Notes: generated by a model from the sequence alone, not told the origin. A DNA stretch of 64,000 bases from Dyadobacter subterraneus (GCF_015221875.1 NZ_JACYGY010000001.1:2232001-2296000), one strand, 5' to 3'. Positions 26,267 to 36,074 are shown, numbered from the stretch's first letter. Made by a program: numbers and translations.

Positions 26267-26360
26267 AGAATGAACGGCGGTATTTTACACCGGTAAGTAC
26301 AAGCCAACCACCGAGTCTGCGAAGTCGTTCTCAAAAGCGTTTCATAGCAGATTCAAAAGG

Positions 26361-26968
26361 CTGGATATTTTAATCAGCAACGCTGGTATTATGTATCCGA
26401 AACAGCGCCAATTATCCAAACCGGGGTTTGAGTCTCAATTCGCGACCAACCACCTGGGTCATTTTCCTTCTGACGGGGTTGCTGCTGGATTTGCTCAAAG
26501 CCACACCCAACGCCCGGGTAGCTACCCAAAGCGTGGTATGCATAAAAAAAACATCCCTACAAAAATTTGACGGAGATATCCATTTTGATGATATTAATTT
26601 TGATAAAGACTTCGATACCAACAAAGCTTACGTGCAAAGTAAACTGGCCAACTTGCTTTTTCCCTATGAGCTGGACAGGCAATTCAAGCAGCATGGTATT
26701 CAGGCGGTTTCAACCGCAGCGCATCCGGGTTCACGGCGACAAACCTGCAGGCGAACCTGGGGCTTTTGGGTAAAGTTACCAATTTATTTATCGCTCAAAA
26801 AGTAGAAATGGGTGCCTGGCCGATTCTCAGAAAGGCTACCGATCCGGCTTTACGAGGCGGGGAATACCTGGGATTGTGCAGTCTAACGAAAGATCATATG
26901 ATGTGGATCTTGCCAAACGGCTCTGGGCACTATCTGAATCTGCAACTGAGCTCACGTATAATTTCTAG
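26361..26968 (+). pseudogene. Short-chain dehydrogenase, N-terminally truncated and frameshifted
   Basis: Successive frames give LDILISNAGIMYPKQRQLSK, FATNHLGHF, a shift near 26463, LLTGLLLDLLKATPNARVA, DDINFDKDFDTNKAYVQSKL with the catalytic-type YxxxK (YVQSK), YELDRQFKQHGIQAVSTAAH, GKVTNLFIAQKVEMGAWPIL and DVDLAKRLWALSESATELTY up to TAG 26966-26968. The nucleotide-binding N terminus is missing and at least three frameshifts are present. It was probably an HxlR-regulated oxidoreductase of the neighbouring regulator. Confidence 0.85.
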
Positions 26969-27009
26969 ATCATGGCTGACAGCAAACCACTTGTCGAATC
27001 AGTTCCATT

Positions 27010-27640
27010 TCAGAATGCACCGGTTTATGGGTGTGCCCAGGCCCATGCATCCGCTGATCAGTGTAATGGAACTGGATACGGTAAAAATTTCAGTCTAGAC
27101 CAGGCTGATTACAAGCTTCTACAGCATCTTGTTTAAAGGAATGCGGTCAATAAGCTCAAGTACGGGCAGCAGTATTACGATTGCGACACAGGAATGGTGG
27201 CACTTTTAGGACCCAATCAGGTTTCGGTGGCTGAGGTAATGCAGGAGCCTGTGGCGGTGGGCTGAATTTTCATCCGAATTTCATACGGAATTATTCGCTT
27301 GGTAAAAAAAATCAAGGAATACGTTTTTTTTCTTAATCCGTACACGAAGCATTGCACCTGTCAGAAAAAGTAAGCGATGCTGATCGGGGGATTACAGAAC
27401 ATCCAGCAGGAATATGAGTCAAACATTGATAAATTCAGTCAGGATTTGATGGTTTCACACCTGGAAGTGTTGTTGAACTATATCAACCGGTTATACAACC
27501 GGCAGTTTCTGACCCGCAAACATTTTCAATACAATAGCATGCTGTAGCAGTCAAGAAAGAAATTCCCTTCACACCCCGCTATGATATGAAAACGGTAGCG
27601 TTTCTCACCAGTGCAAAACTTGCAATTGGTTAGCCACTGG
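27010..27640 (+). pseudogene. AraC family regulator, degraded
   Basis: Pieces match the sensing half of AraC regulators of the type intact at 15542-16462. They are MGVPRPMHPLISVMELDTVK, NKLKYGQQYYDCDTGMVALL, GPNQVSVAEV, IRLVKKIKEYVFF, and NIQQEYESNIDKFSQDL with LEVLLNYINRLYNRQFLTRK. Frames change several times and the DNA-binding half is reduced to a few residues or absent. It is a dead gene following the SDR pseudogene. Confidence 0.82.
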
Positions 27641-27694
27641 TAAAGATTATTCGTTGGAGCAATGTATAGTAACGACGATAAAAATTATTGATAG

Positions 27695-28075
27695 CTAATT
27701 TTTTCTTTTAATGGATCCGGAGCATATGTCACCTTCCTGTATACCTTCCAGCCATACCTTCAGTGTTTTGATTCTTTCATTGGTGAGTTGTGTCTTTAAA
27801 TTTGAGACGCACATGGCATAAACACTTCCATAGTAACCAGGAGTTTGATTTGGGTACCTGGCTTTTATTTCTGCATCCCGAAATTGAATCCAAAGCCGCT
27901 GAGATGCCTTCAAATTCTTTATAAATTCCTTATCGGAGCTGTACTCCCGAAGGATTTTCTGGTACACCGCGTTAATCTCTTTCTCGACTGTTAGATATTG
28001 ATGGCCGTCATTTTGTGCAAATACGGTATTGAGCGATGTTATGAAAATGATAAAAACACTTAGGAGTTTCTTCAT
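27695..28075 (-). CDS. LprI-like (DUF1311) secreted protein
   Basis: A 126-residue exported protein: signal peptide MKKLLSVFIIFITSLNTVFA, then a DUF1311/lysozyme-inhibitor LprI N-terminal-type domain (INAVYQKILREYSSDKEFIK, NLKASQRLWIQFRDAEIKAR, YAMCVSNLKTQLTNERIKTL). One pair of Cys (in AMCVS and DICSG) could form a disulfide. ATG 28075 is chosen because it begins the signal peptide; an upstream ATG at 28156 would add an unrelated leader. It is monocistronic. Lysozyme inhibition is known for some family members, not shown here. Confidence 0.82.
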   Translation of the reverse strand: MKKLLSVFIIFITSLNTVFAQNDGHQYLTVEKEINAVYQKILREYSSDKEFIKNLKASQRLWIQFRDAEIKARYPNQTPGYYGSVYAMCVSNLKTQLTNERIKTLKVWLEGIQEGDICSGSIKRKN

Positions 28076-28346
28076 TGCGGTGTAATTTGAAAAAAAAGGA
28101 AATCTCAACATAATGGCAACCTTGTTACTTCTTGCCGTTACGACAATACTGTCCATATTATTAGAATAGATTGTAGGAATTCATCAAAGATCAGGCCCGA
28201 TTTGATTTTCCCTTTCTGTTTTACAAGCTTAATTAACCGGTTCATAGATAGCAATAAGACAGTTCGATAAATTTTGAATTTTCTGCGGATGAGGCTCCAT
28301 GCTGACAATCTAGGGCTCAGACGGGTTTTTGATGTCCAAAGTAAAA

Positions 28347-28679
28347 TTAGTCCTGGATAAACGGCTCTGATTTATTTGTAAATAGTAAGGATTTACACAG
28401 GATCTTTGTCTTTTTATTTGTTGTGATCACGTAATGTTCATTTTTCATGTGAACGATATTTTCAATCCATTCTTCATAAGAAAAACTTGGACGATAAGCC
28501 GTGATCTTTTCCATCAGAATCATTGTTAATTGTCCGTGCTGAACGGATGGCGCAGACTCTTTCTGATCGGGATATTCCCCGATCAGATGGCATTGCATAT
28601 CAAATTGTCCGGCCTCGTAAACGGCAAATAGGGCGACGGGGCCGGATCCGACGATGCACAGATCTGTTTCAATCATCAT
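28347..28679 (-). CDS. N-terminal fragment of a ferredoxin/thioredoxin reductase-like flavoprotein
   Basis: A 110-residue frame beginning MMIETDLCIVGSGPVALFAV, the FAD-binding GxGxxxLF start of ferredoxin-NADP reductases (normal length about 330-350). After residue 40 it keeps the register of the family (MEKITAYRPSFSYEEWIENI) but has lost the GGQL and Pro-rich motifs, and it stops early. No downstream NADP domain was found. It is either a degraded gene or a minimal stand-alone domain. It follows the receiver gene by 18 bp and sits at the end of the efflux operon. Confidence 0.6.
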   Translation of the reverse strand: MMIETDLCIVGSGPVALFAVYEAGQFDMQCHLIGEYPDQKESAPSVQHGQLTMILMEKITAYRPSFSYEEWIENIVHMKNEHYVITTNKKTKILCKSLLFTNKSEPFIQD

Positions 28680-28697
28680 ATATAAGATGTTAATAAT

Positions 28698-29102
28698 TTA
28701 CCAAAAATTTTTAAAAATCGTCTCTTTAATAGTAAATAGTTCGTGCGCCTTTTCCAGAGTCTTGCCTAGAAGTTTTTCGTCCCACGGCTTTATCAGATAA
28801 CCGAAAATCTGCGCTTTGTTCATGGGGTCGGTATTGGCATAGTCTGAGACAAGAAGGCGTGAACAAGTCGGGTATTTGCTGAAAGTCAATTCCAGGAAAT
28901 CGATGCCCTTCATTTGGCAGATATATTCACTGCAAATGATAATTTCAACCCGTTCATATTCCAGTATCTGAAAAGCTTCCTGTATAGAACTGGTTAAAAT
29001 TATCGTGTAGTCGCGCCGAAAAATGGCACTAAAAGAGATCCTGTTCTGGATTTCGTCGTCCAAATACAAAATAACTGGCCTGGTTTTCGGAATGACGGGC
29101 AT
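28698..29102 (-). CDS. Stand-alone receiver domain without the phospho-acceptor Asp
   Basis: A 134-residue CheY-like protein. The acidic pocket is present (VILYLDDEIQNRISF) and so is the conserved Lys (YLIKPWDEKLLG). In the position of the phosphorylated Asp the sequence reads IIICSEYICQMKGIDFLE, where relatives have ISDQRMP, so Asp is replaced by Ser and MP by IC. It is therefore a pseudo-receiver that probably cannot be phosphorylated normally. Relatives are receiver-HD or RpfG-like proteins; no output domain is attached. It starts 7 bp after the TolC gene stop, so it is probably co-transcribed with the pump. Confidence 0.78.
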   Translation of the reverse strand: MPVIPKTRPVILYLDDEIQNRISFSAIFRRDYTIILTSSIQEAFQILEYERVEIIICSEYICQMKGIDFLELTFSKYPTCSRLLVSDYANTDPMNKAQIFGYLIKPWDEKLLGKTLEKAHELFTIKETIFKNFW

Positions 29103-29109
29103 AAAGCAG

Positions 29110-30402
29110 CTACTGTTGGTTGTGTCCGATTGCTTTTTGATAGGCCGCTTCGCTTATTTTATATTCAACTTTCGCATCGATTACGTTACTATTGGCCTGT
29201 TGCCAGAGCGTCTGTGCTTCTAGAACGTCCTGTCCGGTAACGGTTCCTGAGCTAAAACGATCATTGTTCAAACGTAGATTTTCATTGGCCTGCTGCACAG
29301 ATACCTGTGAAAGATCTATTCTTTTAGCAGCCTGATTTAAAAGTAGGTAGGCATTCTGGGCTTCAAGAGAAATCATTTCACGCGTTTCCTCCATCTGTAC
29401 CTGGTTTGCACGTACTTTGAAAGACTGCTCTTTTACCTTACTCGCCTTTTGCCCCCAATCCCAGATCGGGATACTCACGCTGACAAGCCCAAGATAGGAG
29501 GAAAGAAGGTTGTTGCCGTTCTCAAAATTCATGTTTGGGCCTATGCTTGCGAATCCGCTGGCAAGTAAGCCTACGGTTGGTTTGAAATCTGCTTTCAAAA
29601 GTTTTTCCTGGATTCTCTGTGCTTCGAGTGCCCTTTTCAACAGGCGGATTTCAGAGCGGTTTTCAGCAGCGGTCAGGTAACTATCCGCCGCCAGTATGTT
29701 GAAAGTGCCAACAATGGAGTCGGCCAGTGTGATCTCCGTATTGCCCGGCATACCCATTTGCTGGGCGAGATTTAGTTTTGACATAACCAGCCCGTCTTTT
29801 GCCTTAACCAGATTAAGTTCAGCCTCGTTAAGCTGAACCTGAACTCTGAGAATGTCATTTTTGTAAATCATCCCCGCGTCAAAAGAGTTGGTAAGCTGCT
29901 TCAAAAGTGACTCTAAAAGTGACTTGAATGTTTTGGCAAGTACAATTTTCTCGCTTATGCTTGCAACTTGCCAGTAGGCTTTCTGCACGTTGAAAATGAC
30001 CTCCGATTCTGCCAGTACTTTTTGCTCCTGATAAATTTCAATTCCCTTATCGGCGGCTTGTTTCCCAAGTTTTATTTTTCCGCCTGCGTAAATTGACTGC
30101 TTTACAATGACCGAAGGACTTACGCCATATTCGGGAAGTAGTGAATTAAGAGGTTTTCCAACATAAAAGCCCATCACAGAGCCATCGATCATTGGTTTGT
30201 CTGCACCATTGATTCCTTCCCGAACGGCCTTTGCAGCTTCAATATCCCATTGTGCGGATTTGAGTTTTTTGTTATGCGTCCGTGCCAGCTCAAGCGCCTG
30301 GGCCAGTGAAATATTTTGCTGCGCTTCGGAGCGCTGCGAAAGTAAAAGCAGGCAAAAAAATCCAGCGCCAAGATGCCTGAGTATTGCAGAGTATTTTCCC
30401 AT
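29110..30402 (-). CDS. TolC family outer-membrane efflux protein
   Basis: A 430-residue outer-membrane channel: signal peptide to about residue 27 (ending SEAQ), then two OEP repeats of long helices (ISLAQALELARTHNKKLKSA ... VRVQLNEAELNLVKAKDGLV ... NLRLNNDRFSSGTVTGQDVLEA). It forms the exit duct for the RND pump encoded upstream, 236 bp away. Length and repeat pattern are normal. The 30403-30638 spacer holds no gene. Confidence 0.93.
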   Translation of the reverse strand: MGKYSAILRHLGAGFFCLLLLSQRSEAQQNISLAQALELARTHNKKLKSAQWDIEAAKAVREGINGADKPMIDGSVMGFYVGKPLNSLLPEYGVSPSVIVKQSIYAGGKIKLGKQAADKGIEIYQEQKVLAESEVIFNVQKAYWQVASISEKIVLAKTFKSLLESLLKQLTNSFDAGMIYKNDILRVQVQLNEAELNLVKAKDGLVMSKLNLAQQMGMPGNTEITLADSIVGTFNILAADSYLTAAENRSEIRLLKRALEAQRIQEKLLKADFKPTVGLLASGFASIGPNMNFENGNNLLSSYLGLVSVSIPIWDWGQKASKVKEQSFKVRANQVQMEETREMISLEAQNAYLLLNQAAKRIDLSQVSVQQANENLRLNNDRFSSGTVTGQDVLEAQTLWQQANSNVIDAKVEYKISEAAYQKAIGHNQQ

Positions 30403-30638
30403 TTGTGAATTTCGATTTGTTTGAGAATTTCGGGTAGGCGGTTTTCCAGTTGAAGTGCGGCGTATAAAATTGTAAGCGGCAGAAAACCGGCCCCCTACAA
30501 TGATGAATTACACTACACGCTATTTGGGAAACCTTTTTTATGAATGTTGACCAGCAGGAGTTCGGTGAAAGAAAATTATTGTGGCGACAAGCTGCTGCCA
30601 CAATAATTAAGCAACACTATATTCCAAATTATCAACTT

Positions 30639-33600
30639 TTAAGCATGTGACGGTTTGTACTGGATCTGTTCATTTGCGGGTGTCGGCATAACAGCATCCG
30701 GGACTGGCTTGATGAAACGGTAATAGAGTACCGGAACAACAAAAAGTGTCAGGATCATCGAGACGATCAAACCAAATGCGAGTACACTGCCAAGCGGTCC
30801 CCACATGGGTGATTTGCTCACGATCATCGGCACAACACCTACGGCTGCGGCGGCTGATGTCAAAAAAATCGGGCGCATTCTTCTTTTGGCTGCGGCCAGT
30901 GCTGCAGCTTTGATAGCATAACCATGATCAAGCACAAGCTCGTCTGCATAATCGACCAAAATAATTCCATTTCGCACTACGATACCGATCAGGCTGATGA
31001 TCCCCATGAAGGCAGTAAATCCCATCGGATTGCCCGTCACGTAAAGTCCAAGAAAGGCGCCGAGCAAGCTTAAGGGGAAAGTCGCCAGAATGATCATCGT
31101 TTTCCCAAAATTTTTGAATTGGAAAAGCAGTGTCAAAAATATCAGAATCAAACTCACACCTAGTGAAATCCCCATTCCGGGAGCACTTTCACCGCTGGAT
31201 TCCAGCTCTCCGCCATACCCGATCCGGATACCTTCCGGCAGTTCCAGTTTATCTATCTCCGGCATTGCGCGGGCCATGATAGTAGAGGCTTTCACACCCA
31301 GCTGCGCCTCAGACTGAATAGTTAATGTGCGTAACCCGTTGCGGTGTGCGAGCGTTCCCGTATGCCATGCAGGAACCAGTTCTGCCACTTCTTTCAATGG
31401 TACCTTTCCACCATAAAGTGTGCTGACATAAAGATTATCCAGATCGGTGAAATCCTTCCTGCTGGCATCATCAAGGCGCATAAAAATGTCAACAGGTTTG
31501 TCGCCTTCCCATAAAGTTGAAACCGAATAACCTTTCAGGCCGGCGCCCAGCGTTTGAGTGATCGTCTGGTTGGATACGCCCAGGCGCGTGGCAACATCTT
31601 CCTTGATTTTGAGTGTTACCCCCATATAATCCTGCTCATAATCACTGCGTACCCAATTGGTTCCTTCCTGTTTTTCCAGAATATTTTTGATCTGTCCGGC
31701 GATTTGTTTTTGTTCATTCAGGTTATTTCCGATTACCCTGACTTCGATAGGGGAGCCTGCCTGCATACTCAATTGTTTTACTCTGACATAGCCGTCGGGA
31801 ACCAGCCCATCGAATTTGTCAAGATATTCCTTCACCATTTCATTTGTCGCCTCAGGACCTATGGTTGTTATGAATATCTGTGCAAAATTTCTTCTGGGTG
31901 TTTCAGGTGCGTAGGTCATCTGAAAACGTGGGGAACTGGTACCGATAAAACTGGAAAGTCCGGAAACTCTTTTATCTTCTTTTAAAATATTTTCAACTTT
32001 TTTGACGACATTTTCGGTAGCCGGAAGTGAGGTTCCGCTTGGTAGCCAGACTTCTACATTAAACTGATTTCGTTCTGAATTCGGAAAAAATTCCTGTTCA
32101 ACATTTGCGGCAGTCAGAAACGCAAGAAAAACAGATATAACAGCTGCCGCCATTGTGGCTCTGGGCCAACGGAAACAAAATTCGACTCCTATATTAAAGG
32201 CATTTTGCAGATGATCCAAAAGGCTTTTCTTCATAGGACGATCGCTGATCTGGTGTTTCAGCCCTTTTTTGATAAAAACATAACACATGTAAGGAGTTAA
32301 AAGCAAAGCGACAAGCATTGAGGCGACCAACGCAACAGCAATTGTCATAGGTAATGCGGCGATAAAGTCTTTTGTGATCCCGTCAAGGAAAAACGCGAGC
32401 GGTGCAAAGGCAAATATAATGGCTAGCGTAGCTGTGAAAATCGGAAGCGAAAGCTGTGTTGCTGATTGCCAGGCGGCTGTCCACGGGGTGACGCCTTCGT
32501 CAAGTTTTTCAATATAGTTATCAACCACCACGATCGCGTTGTCAACCACCATACCAAGCACGATGATCAGCGCTGCGAGCGTCACCTGATGCAGCTCAAT
32601 GCCCATGATATTGATAATACCGAAAGTGATCGCGATGGAGATTGGAGCGGCCACCGAAGCAATCGAGGCAACGCGGAACGGAAGCAAAAACATAACTACC
32701 ATAATAACCGCCATGATCGCGATGCCAAACTCAACCATAAAGTGCGAAATACTGTCTCCAACGACTTTGGGCTGATCCACAATCGTTGTTACTTTAACAT
32801 CCTCAGGAAACGTAGATTTTACTTCTTTCAATTTTGCCTGAACCACATCGCCAAACTGAACAATGTTATTTCCTGGCTGCATTTCAATACTAAGCATCAT
32901 CACTTTGTCATCACCCATACGGATATACGACGATACTTCTTCATACTTCCGCTCAATCTGCGCGACATCTTTCAGGCGAATCACCGTTCCATCCGAATTA
33001 CTGAAAACGATCTGGTTGGCAATATCTGCCTCGGTCCGGTACTGGCTGTTGGCAAAGATGGGGACGTTGCTTGCCGCGATGGTCAGTTCACCGGAATAGC
33101 CGGTAACATTTTGCATTTGCAAAGCCCTCGCAAGAACAGTTACATCAAAACCATACTGACGTAATTTGCCGTTGTCAACCTTGATATAGATCTGCTGTTT
33201 CTGGCCGCCACTTCTGTTGATTTTTGAAACAGTGGGAATCGTTTTGAGGCCATCTTCAAGATCATCCAAATATTTTTCAATTTCGGCATAACTTCTCTGC
33301 GATGAGGACACGGTGATCATCTGAGCCACCACGTCCCCGAAATTACTATTGACAATTGGACCTAAAACGCCTTGTGGAAGCGCTGACCGCATGTTCATGT
33401 TTAATCCATGCTGCAATGTGGACCAGAATTTCTTCCGGTCCTTTACACTGGTGTGGAGCTCGACGGTAATGAATACCTGACCATCTTTTGTGGATGACTT
33501 GGTTTTTTCTTTCCTGATTTCTTCGAAAGAAAAAAGGTATTGTTCGATTTTGTTTGTTACCTGTTTTTCCATCTGCAGCTCATCTGCACCGGGATAAAAT

Positions 33601-33761
33601 GCCATAACCATCGCAACCGGCATATCAATTTTCGGATCTTCGCTGCGGGGCATATTCAAAAGCGCGTTGGCGCCGAGCAAAACCAGAAGTAAAGTGACGA
33701 CAATGGTCACCTGCTTGTACTTCATGGCTGCTTCAATAAAGTTCATTTTATGTTTTTGCAT
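30639..33761 (-). CDS. RND family efflux transporter, inner-membrane pump
   Basis: A 1040-residue AcrB-like proton antiporter with twelve predicted membrane helices. The N-terminal helix is followed by the periplasmic entry motif PRSEDPKIDMPVAMV. The proton-relay helix has GMVVDNAIVVVDNYIE, and the second half has GIVVRNGIILVDYADE and RMRPIFLTSAAAAVGVVPMI. The absence of heavy-metal Met clusters and the overall pattern fit the hydrophobe/amphiphile or general MdtB/OqxB-like group rather than CusA. It could start at MQKHK or at MNFIEAA five codons later. It is preceded by the adaptor gene (91 bp) and followed by TolC. Confidence 0.96.
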   Translation of the reverse strand: MQKHKMNFIEAAMKYKQVTIVVTLLLVLLGANALLNMPRSEDPKIDMPVAMVMAFYPGADELQMEKQVTNKIEQYLFSFEEIRKEKTKSSTKDGQVFITVELHTSVKDRKKFWSTLQHGLNMNMRSALPQGVLGPIVNSNFGDVVAQMITVSSSQRSYAEIEKYLDDLEDGLKTIPTVSKINRSGGQKQQIYIKVDNGKLRQYGFDVTVLARALQMQNVTGYSGELTIAASNVPIFANSQYRTEADIANQIVFSNSDGTVIRLKDVAQIERKYEEVSSYIRMGDDKVMMLSIEMQPGNNIVQFGDVVQAKLKEVKSTFPEDVKVTTIVDQPKVVGDSISHFMVEFGIAIMAVIMVVMFLLPFRVASIASVAAPISIAITFGIINIMGIELHQVTLAALIIVLGMVVDNAIVVVDNYIEKLDEGVTPWTAAWQSATQLSLPIFTATLAIIFAFAPLAFFLDGITKDFIAALPMTIAVALVASMLVALLLTPYMCYVFIKKGLKHQISDRPMKKSLLDHLQNAFNIGVEFCFRWPRATMAAAVISVFLAFLTAANVEQEFFPNSERNQFNVEVWLPSGTSLPATENVVKKVENILKEDKRVSGLSSFIGTSSPRFQMTYAPETPRRNFAQIFITTIGPEATNEMVKEYLDKFDGLVPDGYVRVKQLSMQAGSPIEVRVIGNNLNEQKQIAGQIKNILEKQEGTNWVRSDYEQDYMGVTLKIKEDVATRLGVSNQTITQTLGAGLKGYSVSTLWEGDKPVDIFMRLDDASRKDFTDLDNLYVSTLYGGKVPLKEVAELVPAWHTGTLAHRNGLRTLTIQSEAQLGVKASTIMARAMPEIDKLELPEGIRIGYGGELESSGESAPGMGISLGVSLILIFLTLLFQFKNFGKTMIILATFPLSLLGAFLGLYVTGNPMGFTAFMGIISLIGIVVRNGIILVDYADELVLDHGYAIKAAALAAAKRRMRPIFLTSAAAAVGVVPMIVSKSPMWGPLGSVLAFGLIVSMILTLFVVPVLYYRFIKPVPDAVMPTPANEQIQYKPSHA

Positions 33762-33852
33762 CTCGAAAAAGAAATTTAGATTACAAGGATTGCTGCCAGC
33801 CCGGAAAGATTCTGAGCGGAAAAACTGGCATATTTTTGATAAAGAGATGACT

Positions 33853-34896
33853 TTACATCGTCACCGAAGAGCCGTCTTTCAGACGCGTCTGGCCGGCCAC
33901 AACAACTTTGTCGCCCTGCTTTAAGCCATCTGAGATAATCACATCATTTCCCTGAACGCCACTGGCGGTAATTCTTTTTCTGACAACTTTTTGATTCGAT
34001 GCCGCTACAAAGACGTAAGTAATATCATCTGCATCCCGGACCACGGCGGTTGAGGGTATGGTGATCGCTTCTACCGATTTTCCTGTGGAAATTTTAGTTT
34101 GCGTGATCATGCCGGGAAGCAGCTTTCTGCCGGGGTTTTTCAGTTGCACTTTTACTGAATATGATTTTGTTACCGGGTCTGCCTGAGGATTGATAATTGC
34201 AATTTTTCCGGTAAGCTCCTGATTAAGTGTCGATACGAAAACTTTTGCTGTCTGACCTTTCACAACTTTTCCAATTTCACTTTCCGGAACTGTCACCTGC
34301 GCATATACCAGATCTGTTTTAATAATTGTAAATGCCGGAACTCCAGGCGCGGCCATAGCGCCTCGCTCAACGGATTTGGCTGTGATAATTCCCGACATGG
34401 GCGCGTATAACTTCGTGTCGGAAACACGCTTTACAGACAAGTTTTTATTTGCCTTTGCCTGCGCAAGTTTTGTTTTTATATCAATAAAATCTTTCGCTGG
34501 TAAACTTCCTTTTTGGTACAGCCCGTTCAGTCGGTTAAATAAATCTTCCGCTTGTTCAAGACCTGCGTTAGCAATTAAGAGTGCGTTGGCATATTCGGTT
34601 TCATCAATTGTGGCTAAAAGTTGGCCTGCATTGACATGCTGACCTTCATTTACCTTAACAGCCTGAACGGTGCCGGGTACTGAAAATCCGATCTGAACCG
34701 AATTTTCGGCCTGGATTGTACCCGAAAAGCTAAGCTCCTCGGAATACCCGTGATTTTGAATTTCCAGTATAGATACTTTTACGGCATCTGATTTTATTTT
34801 CTTTTCTTCTTTGGCCCCGCAGCCGGATAATAAGGTCAATGTCGCAAGGAGGGAGAGCGGCAGAACAGCCATACCTGCGAAGTAATGTTTTTTCAT
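33853..34896 (-). CDS. RND efflux periplasmic adaptor (membrane fusion) lipoprotein
   Basis: A 347-residue adaptor linking the pump to TolC. The lipobox is LLSGCGAKEEKK, so it is anchored to the inner membrane by Cys25 or so. A barrel-sandwich hybrid half motif GTVQAVKVNEGQHVNAGQLL is followed by the alpha-hairpin (NAGLEQAEDLFNRLNGLYQK) and the second lipoyl half (LYAPMSGIITAKSVERGAM). The beta-barrel and membrane-proximal domains come last. ATG 34896 is preferred to an ATG 12 codons upstream because it starts a normal signal peptide. It is the first gene of the pump operon. Confidence 0.94.
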   Translation of the reverse strand: MKKHYFAGMAVLPLSLLATLTLLSGCGAKEEKKIKSDAVKVSILEIQNHGYSEELSFSGTIQAENSVQIGFSVPGTVQAVKVNEGQHVNAGQLLATIDETEYANALLIANAGLEQAEDLFNRLNGLYQKGSLPAKDFIDIKTKLAQAKANKNLSVKRVSDTKLYAPMSGIITAKSVERGAMAAPGVPAFTIIKTDLVYAQVTVPESEIGKVVKGQTAKVFVSTLNQELTGKIAIINPQADPVTKSYSVKVQLKNPGRKLLPGMITQTKISTGKSVEAITIPSTAVVRDADDITYVFVAASNQKVVRKRITASGVQGNDVIISDGLKQGDKVVVAGQTRLKDGSSVTM

Positions 34897-35055
34897 TTTG
34901 TATAAATTATTTACCTTAAAAGTTGTCTGCAAAGGTGAACCGCCAGGCAGGAATTTAAAAGGCTTGAAGATCGGTGAAATTGGTCTGAAAGTCGGATTTT
35001 GTCTTTGGGTGGAAAAAGCAGAAAGATAAAAGGCAGAAAATTGAAATTTGAAAAT

Positions 35056-35091
35056 AATGAAATAAGTGTATTGAAGATAACTTATTTCATT
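35056..35091. promoter_or_regulatory. 12-bp palindrome upstream of the efflux operon
   Basis: AATGAAATAAGT (35056-35067) and ACTTATTTCATT (35080-35091) are perfect complements with a 12-base spacer. It lies between the AraC gene stop (35184) and the adaptor start (34896) and has no T-run. It may be an operator for the upstream AraC regulator or a weak hairpin terminator of it. The function is inferred from position. Confidence 0.45.
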
Positions 35092-35183
35092 TAAGTGATA
35101 ATAAACAAAGCGACTTCTTGTAGCGGGAATTTTAAAAAAATCTATTTTTTATTTCAACCTGATTGGTCTTAAAGGGAAGTTTT

Positions 35184-36074
35184 TCAGAGCGATTTTCGAT
35201 ATGCTTTTGGCGATATACCCTGGTGGCGTTTGAAGAATTTTCCAAAAAAAGACTGATCACTAAAATTTAGAAGGTCTGTGACCTGTCCAATACTCAACGA
35301 GGGATTATTCAACAGATATTTGGCTTCCAGCATTACCAGATCGTCAATCATTTCGCCGGCATTCTTGCCGGTAATCTCCTTGACAGTTTCCGTTAAGTAT
35401 TTAGGTGTCAGGCTTAGCATTTCAGCATAAGTGGTCACGGTTCTGTGTTTGGAAATGTGCTTTTGAGCAAGTTGTAAAAACTCCATAACAATGTTTTCTT
35501 TCCTTGAAACATAAGCGCTTACCGGCTCAGAATAAATTTTACTTAATCCGGCAACCTCATACAGGAAAGTCTGAAATGAGCTGAACAGTAACTCTTTTCC
35601 AAATGGATGTATTTTGGCCGCATGATTTCGGCGTTCAAGATCCTGAATCAGGGTGCGGACCACCTCCGCGGCTTTCTCGTCGAGTTGCCAATAGGGAGAA
35701 AGCTGGCTGGAAAAATACTCGAACAGCTCAGGTTTTAGAGTCGAAATCCCGATTTTGTTTAAAAAATCCCCTGTAAAACTAACGAGCGTAACCCTTGCAT
35801 TCTCGCTGGCGTGCAGGAATTGTTTAAGGTTGTTGGGTGATGCAAAAATAAATCCGTTGGCGGGAATATCGAATTTCTTCAAATCCAGGCTGATAGTCAG
35901 GTTACCGGAATTAACCAGGCACATAATAATGTAATCGGACCGAAAATGCTCATTGGTAAAAGCTTCTTTTTTTATCTGATCATTAATTTTAACTGCAAAC
36001 CCATTGGTTACGTCGTTCACTTCAATTGTAAGGTCTTGCAGGAGCTCTTTATGTTTGTGGATAGTATGTTTCAT
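35184..36074 (-). CDS. AraC family transcriptional regulator
   Basis: A 296-residue regulator with an N-terminal cupin-like ligand domain and a C-terminal AraC domain (VTTYAEMLSLTPKYLTETVK, EITGKNAGEMIDDLV, LSIGQVTDLLNFSDQSFFGK, FFKRHQGISPKAYRKSL). Both helix-turn-helix units look intact. It is 287 bp upstream of the RND adaptor gene on the same strand and is the obvious candidate regulator of the pump. The 222-bp spacer upstream (36075-36297) has no gene. Confidence 0.92.
   Translation of the reverse strand: MKHTIHKHKELLQDLTIEVNDVTNGFAVKINDQIKKEAFTNEHFRSDYIIMCLVNSGNLTISLDLKKFDIPANGFIFASPNNLKQFLHASENARVTLVSFTGDFLNKIGISTLKPELFEYFSSQLSPYWQLDEKAAEVVRTLIQDLERRNHAAKIHPFGKELLFSSFQTFLYEVAGLSKIYSEPVSAYVSRKENIVMEFLQLAQKHISKHRTVTTYAEMLSLTPKYLTETVKEITGKNAGEMIDDLVMLEAKYLLNNPSLSIGQVTDLLNFSDQSFFGKFFKRHQGISPKAYRKSL

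Noticed and set aside
25864..26334. Minus-strand 156-codon frame opposite the HxlR gene
   Set aside because: It is the antisense shadow of a clear HxlR regulator.
32466..33164. Plus-strand 232-codon frame inside the RND pump gene
   Set aside because: His/Asn/Arg-rich composition typical of antisense frames; the minus strand encodes an intact pump.
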